DNA from: Dehalococcoidia bacterium UBA2160
GTDB lineage: Bacteria; Chloroflexota; Dehalococcoidia; Lucifugimonadales; UBA1123
Length of the DNA stretch: 32,422 nucleotides
Assembly: GCA_002328865.1 (NCBI GenBank)
Contig: DCWO01000070.1
Location: 1 to 32,422, forward strand
Reading direction: 5' to 3'
The notes below the pieces were generated by a model. It did no database searches, was not told the DNA's origin, and saw nothing but the letters and a program-made list of their open reading frames with translations. The position numbers and the translations under genes were made by a program. Each line of letters opens with the position of its first letter. Position 1 is the first letter of the stretch. Of the stretch, positions 30,559 to 32,422 are shown in pieces.

Positions 30559-32097
30559 TTACTTGACGCGTCCAGCCACCTCGGCCACTAGGTTGGCTGC
30601 TGAACTGATGCCGTGATGCTCAGGAAGCTTCCACATGGCGTTGGCATACTTCGGATGCTCGCCGACGTAAGACTGCACCTGCTCGATTGTCACTCCTCGG
30701 GCCTCTAGGAGTTCGTCCATTTCCGCTCGCGCCTTCTTCTTCGCCTCGTAAAGCTTCATCTGGACCCTGCTTCTCGCGCTGACTTCGCCGTCGCCCGAGG
30801 TCTCGATGGGGATGAAGATAGCGTCCTTGTAATCAGCCACCACACGCGCCTGCACGCCGTCGCTCATCGTGCTGGGCATGCAGCCAAAGGGCTTCAACGA
30901 GATGACCATGTGGGCGTGTTTGTCCTTGGTGGCCATGACGTTCTTGCCGATCTCGAGGTGGCCCTCTCCGCCGCCGAGGTGGGTGTTGTAGTAGGCTGTG
31001 GCGTATTCGGCCAGTTTCGCCTGGTTGGGCAGCGGGTCCGTCTTGAAGCCCAGCGCCATTCGATAGAAGTTGTGCCACATGCGGAAACCGATCTGGGCCA
31101 GCTTCAGCTTGCGTATCATCGACTTTTTGTCTTTGTTGGTGGCGAACTCCTTTTCCGCATGGTGTCTGGCGATCCAGATCTTGTACTCGATCCAGGTGCC
31201 GATCGGCTCCACCAGAACCTCGGCCCCTTCGGACTCCAGCCATCGGAACATATGGTAGTTGCCGTCGCCTTCCGTGGTCTGGGCCCAGAACTCACCGGTG
31301 ATCTTGACCTTGGGCTTGACCCGTGTCATGTCCACCTCGATGGAGTTGAACATCTTTTTCACTTTGCGCAGGCCGAGGAATACTGATTTGCTTTCTCGCA
31401 GCGCGGTCCCGAGAAGTTCTTTGGCCTCCGCCATGACCCGGTCGGTGTCGCCTTTGTTCACTTCGTATGGGCGGATCTTGTATCCGAGCTCGTTTAGCAT
31501 GTCACCCAATATGAAAGCCCTGAGCAAGGTGAGGCCGAACTTGGCCGAGAACTCCAGAGCCGTGTCTTCGGTGCTCTGTTCAGTCTCAGGGGCCTGCTGG
31601 AATATCAGCACGCGGAACCGTCCGAAGCCAGAGTCTCGCAGGGCCTGACGGTACTCGGCTTCGTACATCCCGAAGCGGCACGGTCCGCAGGAACCGGCGG
31701 TTACGAACACGTACCGATCCTCGATGTCGGTCTCGCCCTGGGCTTCGAGCTTCTTCAGATACTGCACCAAGCTGCCGACCGTGAAGTACGTCGGGTTGCA
31801 CTGGCCGCGGTTGCCGTACTCTTTGCCTATCTGAAGGGCTTCGAGGTCCGGAACGGGCAGGGCCTGGATCTTGTAACCCATGCCGCGCATGGCGTTGGCC
31901 GTCAGCTCCTCGTGGGCCAACGTCAACCCTCCGAATAGGACGGTCGTGGTCTCGATCTCAGCTTTGGTCCACGGTCGCTCGAATGGCTTCTCGAACGGCG
32001 TGGTCGCTCTGTGTTGCAGACCCATCTGGTCTCTCAGACGCTCGGCGTACTCGCGCGTCTTTGACTCGATCTCGTGCTTGTCCATTACCTTCGCCAT
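30559..32097 (-). CDS. 2-Hydroxyacyl-CoA dehydratase/activator-related Fe-S protein
   Basis: The 512-aa protein resembles the DUF2229/HgdB-like part of CoA-substrate-specific enzyme activase proteins linked to 2-hydroxyglutaryl-CoA and benzoyl-CoA chemistry, which use a [4Fe-4S] cluster and ATP-driven electron transfer under anoxic conditions. Likely cluster cysteines are C100 (GQCNPTYF), C137 and C140 (GSCGPCRFG) and C406 (FGCMPSTMSDG). The VLFGGLTLAHEEL and LVQYLKKLE stretches fit the family. ATG 32097 has GGAGG seven bases upstream. An upstream gene ends 22 nt before it in the same direction, so they are probably co-transcribed; that partner is expected to be the BadF/HgdC-type ATPase but is not visible. 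Its real role may be small-molecule Fe-S chemistry other than dehydration. Confidence 0.75.
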   Translation of the reverse strand: MAKVMDKHEIESKTREYAERLRDQMGLQHRATTPFEKPFERPWTKAEIETTTVLFGGLTLAHEELTANAMRGMGYKIQALPVPDLEALQIGKEYGNRGQCNPTYFTVGSLVQYLKKLEAQGETDIEDRYVFVTAGSCGPCRFGMYEAEYRQALRDSGFGRFRVLIFQQAPETEQSTEDTALEFSAKFGLTLLRAFILGDMLNELGYKIRPYEVNKGDTDRVMAEAKELLGTALRESKSVFLGLRKVKKMFNSIEVDMTRVKPKVKITGEFWAQTTEGDGNYHMFRWLESEGAEVLVEPIGTWIEYKIWIARHHAEKEFATNKDKKSMIRKLKLAQIGFRMWHNFYRMALGFKTDPLPNQAKLAEYATAYYNTHLGGGEGHLEIGKNVMATKDKHAHMVISLKPFGCMPSTMSDGVQARVVADYKDAIFIPIETSGDGEVSARSRVQMKLYEAKKKARAEMDELLEARGVTIEQVQSYVGEHPKYANAMWKLPEHHGISSAANLVAEVAGRVK

Positions 32098-32119
32098 TAC
32101 ATCGCCTCCATCACCTCGA

Positions 32120-32422
32120 CTAGGCGCGCCCGCCGACCTTCTTGTCGCCCTTCTTGGCGCGGGGCGTCACGAATTGCATCGTCATCCATTGGTGGTTCGG
32201 TTTTCCGGGAATGGCTTCGTCCGATTGGGCCTCGTCATCGCCCAGATGCTGATAAGCTTTCGGAGCGAAGTCCCGCGTAGGCAGATTACAACTAAGCGAC
32301 GCGCTTGCCAGGTCGTCTTCTGGGAGATCGTCAATCGTATTCAAGGCCAGAATCTCGTCGTACCGCGCGTGGTCTCGGGCATGTCCGTTTCCGTTCGACG
32401 CGATCGCGGCGCCGTTTGCAGG
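32120..32422 (-). CDS. 3' end of a gene cut by the window edge
   Basis: The minus-strand frame stays open from the window edge to the stop at 32120, giving about 100 residues of C-terminus. It contains an acidic stretch (DDLPEDD, GDDEAQSDE), then NHQWMTMQFV and a basic end (RAKKGDKKVGG). A TTG at 32344 is open upstream too, so it is not a true start. I do not recognise the fragment; such acidic-then-basic tails are often disordered. Being 22 nt ahead of the dehydratase-type gene, it is likely the 5' member of the same operon, possibly its ATPase partner. Confidence 0.6.
   Translation of the reverse strand, partial: PANGAAIASNGNGHARDHARYDEILALNTIDDLPEDDLASASLSCNLPTRDFAPKAYQHLGDDEAQSDEAIPGKPNHQWMTMQFVTPRAKKGDKKVGGRA

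Overview
The window is GC-rich, gene-dense bacterial DNA with short intergenic gaps and several dispersed palindromic repeats. Its content is a tRNA-Gly, a hydantoinase/oxoprolinase fusion, amidohydrolase and phosphotriesterase-fold enzymes, an NAD-linked formate dehydrogenase with formate-tetrahydrofolate ligase, and a 2-hydroxyacyl-CoA dehydratase-type Fe-S protein. This would fit an uncultured Chloroflexota (Dehalococcoidia/SAR202-like) genome, but that placement is an inference from gene content and repeat style, not a phylogenetic result. Promoters match sigma-70 consensus, and several are of the extended -10 type.

Layout. 1-822: repeats, a previously overlooked 59-aa membrane peptide with a textbook promoter, and a Lin0512-family protein, both genes on the minus strand. 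855-3426: tRNA-Gly(CCC) followed 55 nt later by a membrane sensor kinase and its NarL/LuxR-type response regulator. 3637-13321: a plus-strand catabolic block comprising a HyuA-HyuB fusion, an acetyl-xylan-esterase-type hydrolase, a divergent PEP-carboxykinase-fold protein, a second esterase-fold protein that has lost its nucleophile and histidine, and an amidohydrolase translationally coupled to it. 13412-15474: a solitary gene, visibly less GC-biased than its neighbours, joining a phospholipase-D-type (HKD) nuclease to an SF3-helicase-like P-loop ATPase. It has its own extended -10 promoter with a perfect GAAC-N4-GTTC palindrome over the predicted transcription start, and it is my main candidate for an undescribed (defence or DNA-damage-linked) system. 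15605-16969: a Fur-family regulator with a Nur-box-like operator, followed by a nickel/cobalt-type permease. 17168-20083: a DUF2851 protein, a convergent TPR lipoprotein and a gamma-class carbonic anhydrase-like protein.

20405-27984 (minus strand) reads in transcription order fhs, mobA, nuoE-like, nuoF-like, formate dehydrogenase alpha, the last three with overlapping stop/start codons. Together they would oxidise or make formate with NAD(P), insert the guanylylated molybdenum/tungsten cofactor, and load formate on tetrahydrofolate. An extended -10 element and a perfect 13-bp palindrome lie in front of fhs. 28105-30211 holds a divergent pair, a zinc alcohol dehydrogenase and a phosphotriesterase-family hydrolase. 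30212-30558 is a convergent intergenic region with three sets of perfect inverted repeats. 30559-32422 has a 2-hydroxyglutaryl-CoA dehydratase/activator-type protein and the 3' end of an upstream gene cut by the window edge.

No CRISPR array, rRNA, transposase or integrase was seen. Gene identities rest on motifs read from the translations; no database search was possible.
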